A DNA stretch of 64,000 bases from Erysipelotrichaceae bacterium (GTDB lineage: Bacteria; Bacillota_I; Bacilli_A; Erysipelotrichales; Erysipelotrichaceae): assembly GCA_030528645.1 (NCBI GenBank), contig JAUMYM010000002.1, forward strand, positions 62,001 to 126,000, written 5' to 3'. The notes under the pieces were generated by a model. The model was not told the DNA's origin. It was given only the letters and a program-made list of their open reading frames with translations, and did no database searches. The position numbers were made by a program, and so were the translations under genes. Below, piece after piece: positions 24,412-31,467 of the stretch; position 1 is the stretch's first letter, and each line of letters begins with the position of its first letter.

Positions 24412-24876
24412 TTATGGCTTGATTGTTACTATGATTTCATCATCACTTATCATTTCAATGCCTTGATATTTCTTACATACCTTTTTCCAAAAAGCCATAC
24501 CTAATGTGTTTGCTTTGGAATATTTTAATTGAAGACTTCCGGGATGAAGCCTTCTTATTTCTTCTATCACATCTAAGCCATAGCCTTTCTTTCTAAAGGT
24601 TGGAAAGATGCAAAGCTCTGCAATACAACAATCTATTTCATCCTTTGTAAAGGAGTGTTTATTCACTAATACAAATCCAATTAACAATGTATTTTCATAG
24701 ATAAAATACGCATGTCGATCTTCTTCAGTAAAATAACAAGGTAAATATTTATAAGGATAATTCCCTTGTTCATCCATTGATTTATCGTAGTATTGACTCA
24801 TTTCATATAAATATTTCTGCATAACATTAAATAAAACTTGTTCTTGATCTTTTGTAATTTCTTTTAAATGAACCAT
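24412..24876 (-). CDS. GNAT N-acetyltransferase
   Basis: 154 residues. AELCIFPTFRKKGYGLDVIEE is the acetyl-CoA-binding motif A with RKKGYG as the pyrophosphate loop. KANTLGMAFWKKV is the usual helix-strand after it. The N-terminal part matches small-molecule acetyltransferases of Bacillota; acceptor unknown. It stands alone between a TfoX-N gene and a membrane protein. Confidence 0.82.
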   Translation of the reverse strand: MVHLKEITKDQEQVLFNVMQKYLYEMSQYYDKSMDEQGNYPYKYLPCYFTEEDRHAYFIYENTLLIGFVLVNKHSFTKDEIDCCIAELCIFPTFRKKGYGLDVIEEIRRLHPGSLQLKYSKANTLGMAFWKKVCKKYQGIEMISDDEIIVTIKP

Positions 24877-24949
24877 AATAACTCCTTAATACAATACTTA
24901 TTTCATAAAAATATTCTTTACTTGAAATATAATTATCTTTGATTTTAAA

Positions 24950-25459
24950 CTAACAGAAAAACACAATAATCCCATAAGCAATACCTGTTGCAATAAGAGC
25001 TACCACACTCATCGCAACGATACCCTTTAAGAACCCTTTAAAATGAAATACATAATTTTTATTACCACGGTAAGCTTCTGTATTTGGAAGTACAAAATAC
25101 TTGCACGAACACATACATATCAATAACCAATCTACAATCACTAAATCAACCATATTCCAACTCATACTTATCATCCAAATATACAAAAATAAATGTGGAA
25201 GATGGATTGGTTTTTGTTTGTGTCCCAATACCCCAAAAGCAACCAATAACCCCAACAACAATATAAGACTAAGTACTGAAAATATCATACCCTTTCTTTT
25301 TTCAATGGAAGATGGTTTTTGAATATTAGCCACGTTTCTAACATCTTCCGGATAATCGTGTTCCAATGTAAATGGATATATTCGCAGTGCATAAGCAATC
25401 ATAGCCATCCACAATAGTGACCACACAATAGACTCTAAAATAATTACTGTATAATTCAT
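24950..25459 (-). CDS. Uncharacterised four-helix membrane protein
   Basis: 169 residues with hydrophobic segments at about 3-24, 58-79, 85-112 and 142-167. The third is rich in Trp and Met. A cytosolic or external loop contains CMCSCKYFVLPNTEAYRG, with three clustered Cys. No family recognised. A start Met after a short gap from the neighbouring genes suggests a single-gene unit. Confidence 0.65.
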   Translation of the reverse strand: MNYTVIILESIVWSLLWMAMIAYALRIYPFTLEHDYPEDVRNVANIQKPSSIEKRKGMIFSVLSLILLLGLLVAFGVLGHKQKPIHLPHLFLYIWMISMSWNMVDLVIVDWLLICMCSCKYFVLPNTEAYRGNKNYVFHFKGFLKGIVAMSVVALIATGIAYGIIVFFC

Positions 25460-25530
25460 ATAACACCTCTATATTCTTAGATTTATTCTATCATACTCTT
25501 ACTACTCTAACGATATTGCCTTCTTTTTAA

Positions 25531-25561
25531 AACATAAAAAGAAGTATCTCTACTTCTTTTT
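25531..25561 (-). terminator. Terminator of the methyltransferase gene
   Basis: AAAAAGAAGTA-GAGA-TACTTCTTTTT on the minus strand, overlapping the stop codon at 25550-25552. Confidence 0.8.
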
Positions 25562-26314
25562 GGCAACGATATAAAAACGATGAATGCTTCCTTCAATAAA
25601 ACCATGTTTCTCTATCATCTCTTGAGCCTTGTATAAGTTCTCTAGATGTGTATCCACGGAAAATCCCGGAAACTCCCACTCAATGATTCTTGCAAACCAA
25701 ACCAAGGCACCAACATCATAGAAATAGATTGGTCGAAATGTTTCGCCACTCTCTATAATTTCAAAACCGTGCTTTATAAACTCTTGTTTCTGTACATCAA
25801 GATAAAGGTTCGAATACGCAAATGTAGTAAGTTCAGGTTGAAGAAGATGAATGAGCTCTTTATCATTTTCTGCTCCAACTTGTTGGGTAATAAACAATCC
25901 ACCCTTCTTTAGCACTCTATTTAATTCTGCAATGTTATATGCACCATGACGATTTGTAATAAGATCAAATGAATCTTTTGCAAATGGTAATACTTCTTCT
26001 CCATCGGCTTCTTTAAAGTCAATTCCTAATGGTACTAATACTTCTTTACAATATTCAACATTAGGCTTATATCCTTCAATAGCAGAGGTATTGTTATATG
26101 GATGATTTAAAGAAAGTAAAAATTCTCCACCACCTGTTTCCATATCCAAAAGCTTCCTATCCTTTTTTAAATAGTTATGAATGATTGCTTTAAAATCCCA
26201 AGGAAGATCATTTTCTTCCTTATAACGATGATGGATATGTGAAAAATCCCAACCCTTGATATGTGCTTGATTTTCCTCTTCTTTCCATACTTTGTATAAT
26301 GCTTGTTTATCCAT
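25550..26314 (-). CDS. SAM-dependent methyltransferase
   Basis: 254 residues from the ATG at 26312-26314, with GGAAGGGA upstream. A longer frame overlaps the preceding gene. The class I fold is seen in KLLDMETGGGEFLLSL (motif I, with GGGE instead of GxGxG), AIEGYKPNVEYCKE, FDLITNRHGAYNIAELNRVL and KKGGLFITQQVG. Similar to proteins annotated as class I methyltransferases acting on small molecules. Substrate unknown. Confidence 0.82.
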   Translation of the reverse strand: MDKQALYKVWKEEENQAHIKGWDFSHIHHRYKEENDLPWDFKAIIHNYLKKDRKLLDMETGGGEFLLSLNHPYNNTSAIEGYKPNVEYCKEVLVPLGIDFKEADGEEVLPFAKDSFDLITNRHGAYNIAELNRVLKKGGLFITQQVGAENDKELIHLLQPELTTFAYSNLYLDVQKQEFIKHGFEIIESGETFRPIYFYDVGALVWFARIIEWEFPGFSVDTHLENLYKAQEMIEKHGFIEGSIHRFYIVAKKK

Positions 26315-26322
26315 TTTAAAAT

Positions 26323-27228
26323 TTATCCCTTCCAATTTACTAACTCGCTTGCACAAAAAGCACTTTCATCTTGATAGTCATCAAATTCAATCTGAATGTA
26401 TGATTTTACTTGTTCCTTAATTTTAAAATCCATTTTATCATGCATTGGTGCAATGAGTGTATGTCCTTCCTTTAATTCAATGTAACAACGTAATGTATGC
26501 TTTCGATTTGAAAAACATACACTCGCTTTTTTCTTATCCTTTGAGATTTCAACCTCTACTTTACTACCAAGATAAGAAGCAAAACGATACTCTTTCCCTT
26601 CACAATAAAATACTGCAATATGTCCTAAAAACTTAAAAAATTTTGTAGAAATATCCGCAACGGAAAGAAACAAAGAAGCATTACTGTTTTTAAAATGATT
26701 GCATTGGGCCCAAAGATAATACTTTGGAAAACTCTTTCCTCGATCTGCTTCTATATAGCCTTTTCCTTTAAAAGCTATCGTTTCTTCTTGCATCTTTACT
26801 TCCCCTACCACTTCATGACTCATACTAATCACATCATGAAAACATGGCATAGGAAGATATTCAAAGAATCCCATGATAGAGGGATTAAACAGACTTGTTT
26901 TTAAAGGTGTAAATTCTTTAAGCTGTAGTTTTATATAAATATCATCTATCCTTATTTCTACAGTATCCTTTGATATAAAACCATGTTCAAATTTCAAGTA
27001 AAAAGGAGTGCCAATTTCAAAAACATCCAATGCATATCTTAAACATCCACTTTTTACCATTCCTTTATAATGTAAAATATATTGTACAAAAGCCATATCT
27101 TCCTTAAACTTTGAAATCCCCGGTATTAAAATGAGAATCAAATCATGACTCTCATCGACAAACTTAAAATACCAACCTTCAAAATAGTTCGTTGTTTGTT
27201 TATGACCTTTAAAAATTAATTCTCGCAT
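26323..27228 (-). CDS. Tocopherol-cyclase-like family protein
   Basis: 301 residues. YFEGWYFKFVDESHDL near the start, GKGYIEADRGKSFPKYYLWAQ near the middle, and GKEYRFASYLGSKVEVEI match the bacterial branch of the tocopherol cyclase-like fold, a large beta-rich lipocalin-related barrel. Bacteria of this type do not make tocopherol, so the function is unknown; a lipid ligand is possible. It ends nine bases before the methyltransferase and is probably co-transcribed. Confidence 0.75.
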   Translation of the reverse strand: MRELIFKGHKQTTNYFEGWYFKFVDESHDLILILIPGISKFKEDMAFVQYILHYKGMVKSGCLRYALDVFEIGTPFYLKFEHGFISKDTVEIRIDDIYIKLQLKEFTPLKTSLFNPSIMGFFEYLPMPCFHDVISMSHEVVGEVKMQEETIAFKGKGYIEADRGKSFPKYYLWAQCNHFKNSNASLFLSVADISTKFFKFLGHIAVFYCEGKEYRFASYLGSKVEVEISKDKKKASVCFSNRKHTLRCYIELKEGHTLIAPMHDKMDFKIKEQVKSYIQIEFDDYQDESAFCASELVNWKG

Positions 27229-27251
27229 ACTATCCCCTTATCTTCTAATTG

Positions 27252-27569
27252 TTATTTCTTAAAGAAACTACCAATCCATTGTCCAACTAAACTTAAGACA
27301 CCATAAATAGCTGCATAGACCATCGCACTATCATTAAAATAAAAGTAAATAAATGGTATCCATAATAAAGCTACAAGCACTGAAAAATGCCACTGTACTC
27401 CATTTTTTATACCAAAAACAATAGATAAAAGGAATACTAAGATTGGAAGTAATCCAATTAAAATAAACATCCCACTTCCTGTATCTTTAATCCCTAGCGG
27501 AAGAAGTACATAGAAAAGAATGAGAATCAATAGATAGCTAATATAGTTAAAGAATTGTTCTTTTTTCAT
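27252..27569 (-). CDS. Uncharacterised small membrane protein
   Basis: 105 residues from the ATG at 27567-27569 with AAAGGAG eight bases upstream; the longer frame would need a TTG inside the leader. Three to four membrane segments (about 7-28, 35-55, 62-78 and 84-100). A short basic C-terminus (FFKK) follows. No family recognised. Confidence 0.7.
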   Translation of the reverse strand: MKKEQFFNYISYLLILILFYVLLPLGIKDTGSGMFILIGLLPILVFLLSIVFGIKNGVQWHFSVLVALLWIPFIYFYFNDSAMVYAAIYGVLSLVGQWIGSFFKK

Positions 27570-27625
27570 GTTCCAGTCTCCTTTCAAGGACTATCCCTTC
27601 ACCTTTATTATACTAACTTTTTCCA

Positions 27626-27652
27626 GAAAAATAAAAACTGCCATTTGGCAGT
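27626..27652 (-). terminator. Terminator of dps
   Basis: Minus strand ACTGCCA...TGGCAGT with a tight loop, followed by TTTTATTTTT. Confidence 0.85.
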
Positions 27653-27664
27653 CTTTATACTTTC

Positions 27665-28102
27665 TTATTTATCTAATGTTGCAGCAATAAACCATAATTG
27701 TTTGTTGTAGTAATCTACATGTCCTTCAAACAATGCAACTGCTGAGAACCATCCTTCTTCATCTGCAGCATTTCTTAACTCTGTTGCTTTGCTTCTTAAT
27801 GTTGTTAAGTCTTCATGAACAATGCTTAACACTTCTTCCGCTGTAAACTTTTTCGCAGGAATTTCTTTGATTGTCGCGTTCTTTAAGTAATCAGCGAACG
27901 TGCAATCCGGCATAACACCATAGAATTTTTGATGCTCTGCAACTTCATCAAAGTATTCAAATGTTGTGTCATAAATTGATTCAGTAAATTCATGAACCGC
28001 AACAAATTGAGTACCTACTACGTTCCAGTGTAAGTTGTGTAATTTAAATGTGATAACTGCTAAATCTGCTAAATATGAATTAAATTCTTTTTGTAATTTC
28101 AT
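27665..28102 (-). CDS. dps: Dps-family DNA starvation / ferritin-like protein
   Basis: 145 residues, the family's usual length. LHNLHWNVVGTQFVAVHEFTE (residues 22-42) and YDTTFEYFDEVAEHQKFYG carry the His, Asp and Glu ligands of the intersubunit ferroxidase site. It oxidises Fe2+ with peroxide and stores iron in a 12-mer shell. There is a promoter (28127-28154) and a terminator, so it is a single-gene unit. The -10 region partly resembles a PerR half-site only. Confidence 0.95.
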   Translation of the reverse strand: MKLQKEFNSYLADLAVITFKLHNLHWNVVGTQFVAVHEFTESIYDTTFEYFDEVAEHQKFYGVMPDCTFADYLKNATIKEIPAKKFTAEEVLSIVHEDLTTLRSKATELRNAADEEGWFSAVALFEGHVDYYNKQLWFIAATLDK

Positions 28103-28126
28103 CTTTTCTCTCCTTTTTATACTTTA

Positions 28127-28154
28127 ATTATAGTTGTCTTAATGTTTAATGCAA
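28127..28154 (-). promoter_or_regulatory. dps promoter
   Basis: TTGCAT (28149-28154) and TATAAT (28127-28132) on the minus strand, 16 bases apart. Confidence 0.65.
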
Positions 28155-28157
28155 GAC

Positions 28158-28964
28158 TTATGCCTGTTTATTTGTCGCTATTTTCCAAAGTTCAGAAAAC
28201 GATAAGAAACTCACTTCATCTGCATAGATTTTCGCTTGATTTCTTTGTTTCTTAACATTACCTTCATGTACATTCTTTAAAATGTCTTTGTTAATCATAT
28301 ATTGTACATAAATATATTTCTTAATTAAAAACCACTTTACAATTAATCCTGTAATGTATTCATTCGCATCTTCTTTCCCAACTAATTCTTGTTGAGCTTT
28401 TTCTTTCAAGTCGAAAGAAAGTTGCAACGCCGCAGCCTTAGCATCTTCATAACTTGTAAAATAACTTTGATCTACTTCACGTTGTAAAGCACCTGTACGG
28501 TACGTAAATAAACGATTAAATACCTTTAAAATTAATTCAGGCTTATCCAAGCACATCGCCAGTAAATCATTATTAACTTCTTGGAACGTGTTAAATGGTT
28601 CCGTTAAACAATAATACAATCCTTTCGCAAAGATATAACTTTCATTGGTTAACAGAATTGCCTTTTCAACATCATTCTCTTTCCCATATAAGATATAAGG
28701 ACATACAATTGAATTTTCTTTTAATTTAAATACATCTTTATAACGAATAATTTGGTTAGAGATGGATTCCTTAGAAATATTGGTACGATAATTCACAATA
28801 ATCTTTAAATCATGATTTGCTTCAAACAACGCTTTAAACACTTCATATGCTTTTTCATTTGAATCCATAATTTCTAAATAATCTTCCAGATACCCATTAA
28901 AATCAGCTAAATAGCCACCTTTTCTAACATCTTCAACCGATTCTAGAATGGAAAACAAAGTCAT
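28158..28964 (-). CDS. Uncharacterised soluble protein
   Basis: 268 residues, mixed helical. No family recognised. Features: an acidic N-terminal half with GGYLADFNGYLEDYLEIMDS, KGLYYCLTEPFNTFQEVN in the middle, a charged segment around 180-200 and TGLIVKWFLIKKYIYVQYMI near 205-225, which is moderately hydrophobic but charged. It is preceded by an extended -10 (28997-29005) and a GGAGGT ribosome binding site. It is divergent from the padR operon. Confidence 0.65.
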   Translation of the reverse strand: MTLFSILESVEDVRKGGYLADFNGYLEDYLEIMDSNEKAYEVFKALFEANHDLKIIVNYRTNISKESISNQIIRYKDVFKLKENSIVCPYILYGKENDVEKAILLTNESYIFAKGLYYCLTEPFNTFQEVNNDLLAMCLDKPELILKVFNRLFTYRTGALQREVDQSYFTSYEDAKAAALQLSFDLKEKAQQELVGKEDANEYITGLIVKWFLIKKYIYVQYMINKDILKNVHEGNVKKQRNQAKIYADEVSFLSFSELWKIATNKQA

Positions 28965-28996
28965 ATATTATTTACCTCCGACTACTATTTAAGTAA

Positions 28997-29005
28997 ATTA
29001 TAACA
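28997..29005 (-). promoter_or_regulatory. Extended -10 promoter
   Basis: TGTTATAAT on the minus strand ahead of the uncharacterised gene; -35 poor. Confidence 0.5.
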
Positions 29006-29062
29006 TTAAATAAAAATAATACTATACTTACATTTCACAAATTAATAAATTATACCTAGTAC

Positions 29063-29098
29063 TTGACAATACATAGTAGTGGTGATACATTGGTATCA
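29063..29098 (+). promoter_or_regulatory. padR operon promoter with overlapping inverted-repeat operator
   Basis: TTGACA (29063-29068) and extended -10 TGATACATT (29083-29091) are 17 bases apart. TGATAC-ATTG-GTATCA (29083-29098) is a perfect inverted repeat covering the -10 and the transcription start, where an autorepressor would bind. Confidence 0.65.
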
Positions 29099-29107
29099 GG
29101 AGGTAAC

Positions 29108-29419
29108 ATGAATAGTCAATTTAAAAAAGGAGTACTTGAACTTGTCGTTATGATGGTTGTAAGTGAAGACGATATTTATGGATATGAACTTGTTAAAAAA
29201 GTTTGCCAAGTTGTTCATGTAAATGAAGGTACCATTTATCCTTTATTAAAACGCATGACCAATGACCATATCTTTGAAACCTATTTAATGGAATCCACCG
29301 AAGGACCTCCAAGAAAATATTATCACATCACCGCCAATGGCATTCAAACGATGAAACAACTGAAAGCGGAATGGATCCACTTTTCAGATAGTATTAATAA
29401 ATTTATTAAAGGAGAATAA
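29108..29419 (+). CDS. PadR-family transcriptional regulator
   Basis: 103 residues from the ATG at 29108 with AGGAGGT just upstream; a longer frame would begin inside the promoter. The winged helix is seen in KKGVLELVVMMVVSEDDIYGYELV, then VNEGTIYPLLKRM and GPPRKYYHITANGIQTM. PadR proteins of this length repress their own operon and respond to envelope or small-molecule cues. It heads a three-gene operon with a helical protein and a HAAS/DUF4097 membrane protein, a pairing seen in other Bacillota. The likely operator is at 29083-29098. Confidence 0.9.
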   Translation: MNSQFKKGVLELVVMMVVSEDDIYGYELVKKVCQVVHVNEGTIYPLLKRMTNDHIFETYLMESTEGPPRKYYHITANGIQTMKQLKAEWIHFSDSINKFIKGE

Positions 29420-29421
29420 CT

Positions 29422-29976
29422 ATGACAAATATTAATGAAAAACTACAGGAAACCATTGCTCAAATGCAAGCAAAAATCCATGAAATTGAAGACATCGCTA
29501 CTAAGAATCAACAACTGGCAAGTCCTTACAATGCAAAACGTATTGAAGAAATCAAAAACAATACCGTAAACACAATTAAAGAAGCCATTGTCCGCTTAGA
29601 AGACCTTGTGGAACATGAACAAGACGAACATTATTTGGAAACTCTCTTTGCCAAAATCATCGCTAAAACAAAAGAGGCAACACAATATACCATTCAAAAG
29701 ATCAATGATATCAAAAATAATACCGACTTACATACAGCACTACACGACTTAAAACAACAAGCTCAAGGGATTTATACCGATCCAAAAGTACAAGGCTTTG
29801 TAGATTCTTTAAAGAAAGAAACGGTTAAAGTGTATCACGACATCAATAACTATCTAAAGAGTGAAAAGACACAGGCAAACATTAAAAAAGCTAAAGTAAA
29901 AACGGTAGAACTTGCACAAAAAGGTGTAAATGCACTAGACCGTTTCCTAAATGGAAAGGACACAACGAATGAATAA
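29422..29976 (+). CDS. Helical (apolipoprotein-like) protein of the padR operon
   Basis: 184 residues, almost wholly amphipathic helix rich in Lys, Glu and Gln with long heptad-like runs (for example KLQETIAQMQAKIHEIEDIA). No membrane segment, signal peptide or catalytic motif. Such proteins can lie on membrane surfaces or form coiled coils. It starts two bases after padR, and its stop overlaps the next start. Confidence 0.75.
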   Translation: MTNINEKLQETIAQMQAKIHEIEDIATKNQQLASPYNAKRIEEIKNNTVNTIKEAIVRLEDLVEHEQDEHYLETLFAKIIAKTKEATQYTIQKINDIKNNTDLHTALHDLKQQAQGIYTDPKVQGFVDSLKKETVKVYHDINNYLKSEKTQANIKKAKVKTVELAQKGVNALDRFLNGKDTTNE

Positions 29977-31414
29977 AGAAAGTTTTCTTTCTCTACTAAA
30001 ACTAAAATTAAGTAATCTAGAAGAAAGTGAAATCAAAGATATTATTGATGAATACAGTGATTACATTGATCAAAAAGTACAAGATGGACTAAGTCAAGAA
30101 GAGGCTGTTGCCTCTTTTGGAGACATCAATGAATTGGTATCCGATATTAATCAAGCCTATCACATCAATCAAGATGATTCTTTAGCCCATAAAACAGGCG
30201 TTTTAATTACAGATATCATTAATTATTCGATTCGTTTCTTTAAAACCATCTTTGCAGATTTTAATGTCGAAGGCACTTCAAAATTTGTTGTTTTCTTAGT
30301 GGTAGCCTTAATTATTATCGCCGTTGCAAAACTACCATTATTCATTATAAAGACGATTATCATCGTAATCTTTGACATCATCTTTCCAAGCTTTTTATCA
30401 GGCATTGCCAACTTCATTGTATCCATCATCTTTGGCATGCTTCATCTACTAATTGCCATAACGGTTTTATTTAGTGTCTACAATGCTGCCAAAAGTAAAG
30501 AACCCCTTAATGTAAAAAGCATTATCAAACCATCTATGAAATCAAATATCGCAAAATTTAAAGAACTCAATCAACGTGCGAATGATTCCTACCAAAATAC
30601 TAAGAAAGAACAAATCAAACAAGATTTACCAAAAGAAAATAAAAACATAGAAACCTTAAGTGATTATCAAGAAGAAAAAGAAGAAAAAGTAACTACAAGC
30701 ATTGCCAAAGACATCAGTATTCGTATCCTAGTCTTTATCATACGCTTCTTTACCCTTATCTTCTTATCTCCTTTCTTAGTACTATTCCTATCAACAATAC
30801 TGTTATTTGCCGGATTACTCTTTTTACTAACAAAAGGGATCTTCTTTATTGGATTTACCATGTTAACCATTGGTGCCATGGGTTTGCTTTACTTTATTAT
30901 TACAGGCATCTATCGTACCATCTTTCAAAGCAAAAAAGGAGTACATCGCAATTGGTTATTTCTATCTGCAGCCATGTTTGCCCTACTGGCAACCGGCATC
31001 TTTACATCCGCTTATGAACTATCACAATTTGATCAAGCTTCTACAAGCTTTGCAAGTCAATATGTACCGGTCAATAACCTTGTAAAAACCATTCAAGTAA
31101 ATCCAAAGCAATCCCTTTACTTTACCGGTCCAATCCAAGTAAGTTATGATGAAAACTTAAAAGATGAAATACGTGTATCAACAAACGCCATATTAGGTAA
31201 ACGCATCCGCTTTGAACAAAGCAATCTCTTTCAACAAGTCTACATTGAAAATGACATTGATATGAAACACTCAAAAGAATTTATCAATTTAATCATTGCC
31301 TGTTTAAAGCATCGTAAAAGTATTCATAGCCAACAAGGAGAATTCCACATCGTATTACCACAAGCCTACAAAGACATTTATACGGTAAGTGAAAATGCCC
31401 TTCTTATAAAATAG
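29969..31414 (+). CDS. HAAS-domain (DUF1700) membrane protein with C-terminal DUF4097-like part
   Basis: 481 residues from the ATG at 29969, with AAAGGA upstream. The N-terminal HAAS/DUF1700 domain (residues 1-70, SFLSLLKLKLSNLEESEI and DGLSQEEAVASFGDINELV) binds PadR-linked systems. Membrane segments follow at about 95-165 and again at 245-330. The external C-terminal third has beta character (KTIQVNPKQSLYFTGPIQVS) like DUF4097 adhesin-type domains. In related operons these parts are separate genes. The role is likely envelope stress sensing, inferred from family context. Confidence 0.78.
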   Translation: MNKESFLSLLKLKLSNLEESEIKDIIDEYSDYIDQKVQDGLSQEEAVASFGDINELVSDINQAYHINQDDSLAHKTGVLITDIINYSIRFFKTIFADFNVEGTSKFVVFLVVALIIIAVAKLPLFIIKTIIIVIFDIIFPSFLSGIANFIVSIIFGMLHLLIAITVLFSVYNAAKSKEPLNVKSIIKPSMKSNIAKFKELNQRANDSYQNTKKEQIKQDLPKENKNIETLSDYQEEKEEKVTTSIAKDISIRILVFIIRFFTLIFLSPFLVLFLSTILLFAGLLFLLTKGIFFIGFTMLTIGAMGLLYFIITGIYRTIFQSKKGVHRNWLFLSAAMFALLATGIFTSAYELSQFDQASTSFASQYVPVNNLVKTIQVNPKQSLYFTGPIQVSYDENLKDEIRVSTNAILGKRIRFEQSNLFQQVYIENDIDMKHSKEFINLIIACLKHRKSIHSQQGEFHIVLPQAYKDIYTVSENALLIK

Positions 31415-31441
31415 AACTTTTGAAAAAAAGTTCTTTTTTTT
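31413..31441 (+). terminator. Terminator of the padR operon
   Basis: AGAACTTTT-GAAA-AAAAGTTCT then a T-run; its left arm overlaps the stop codon region of the HAAS gene. Confidence 0.88.
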
Positions 31442-31455
31442 ACTCCATAATCGCT

Positions 31456-31461
31456 TATAAT
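31456..31461 (+). promoter_or_regulatory. Possible addB promoter (-10 only)
   Basis: TATAAT six bases before the addB ATG, giving a transcription start at or beside the ATG. The -35 position falls in the upstream terminator's T-run and is weak. Confidence 0.4.
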
Positions 31462-31467
31462 TTAGGT

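Noticed and set aside
28120-28135. PerR box at the dps promoter
   Set aside because: Only one half (CTATAAT) fits; the second half matches poorly, so PerR control is not supported by sequence.
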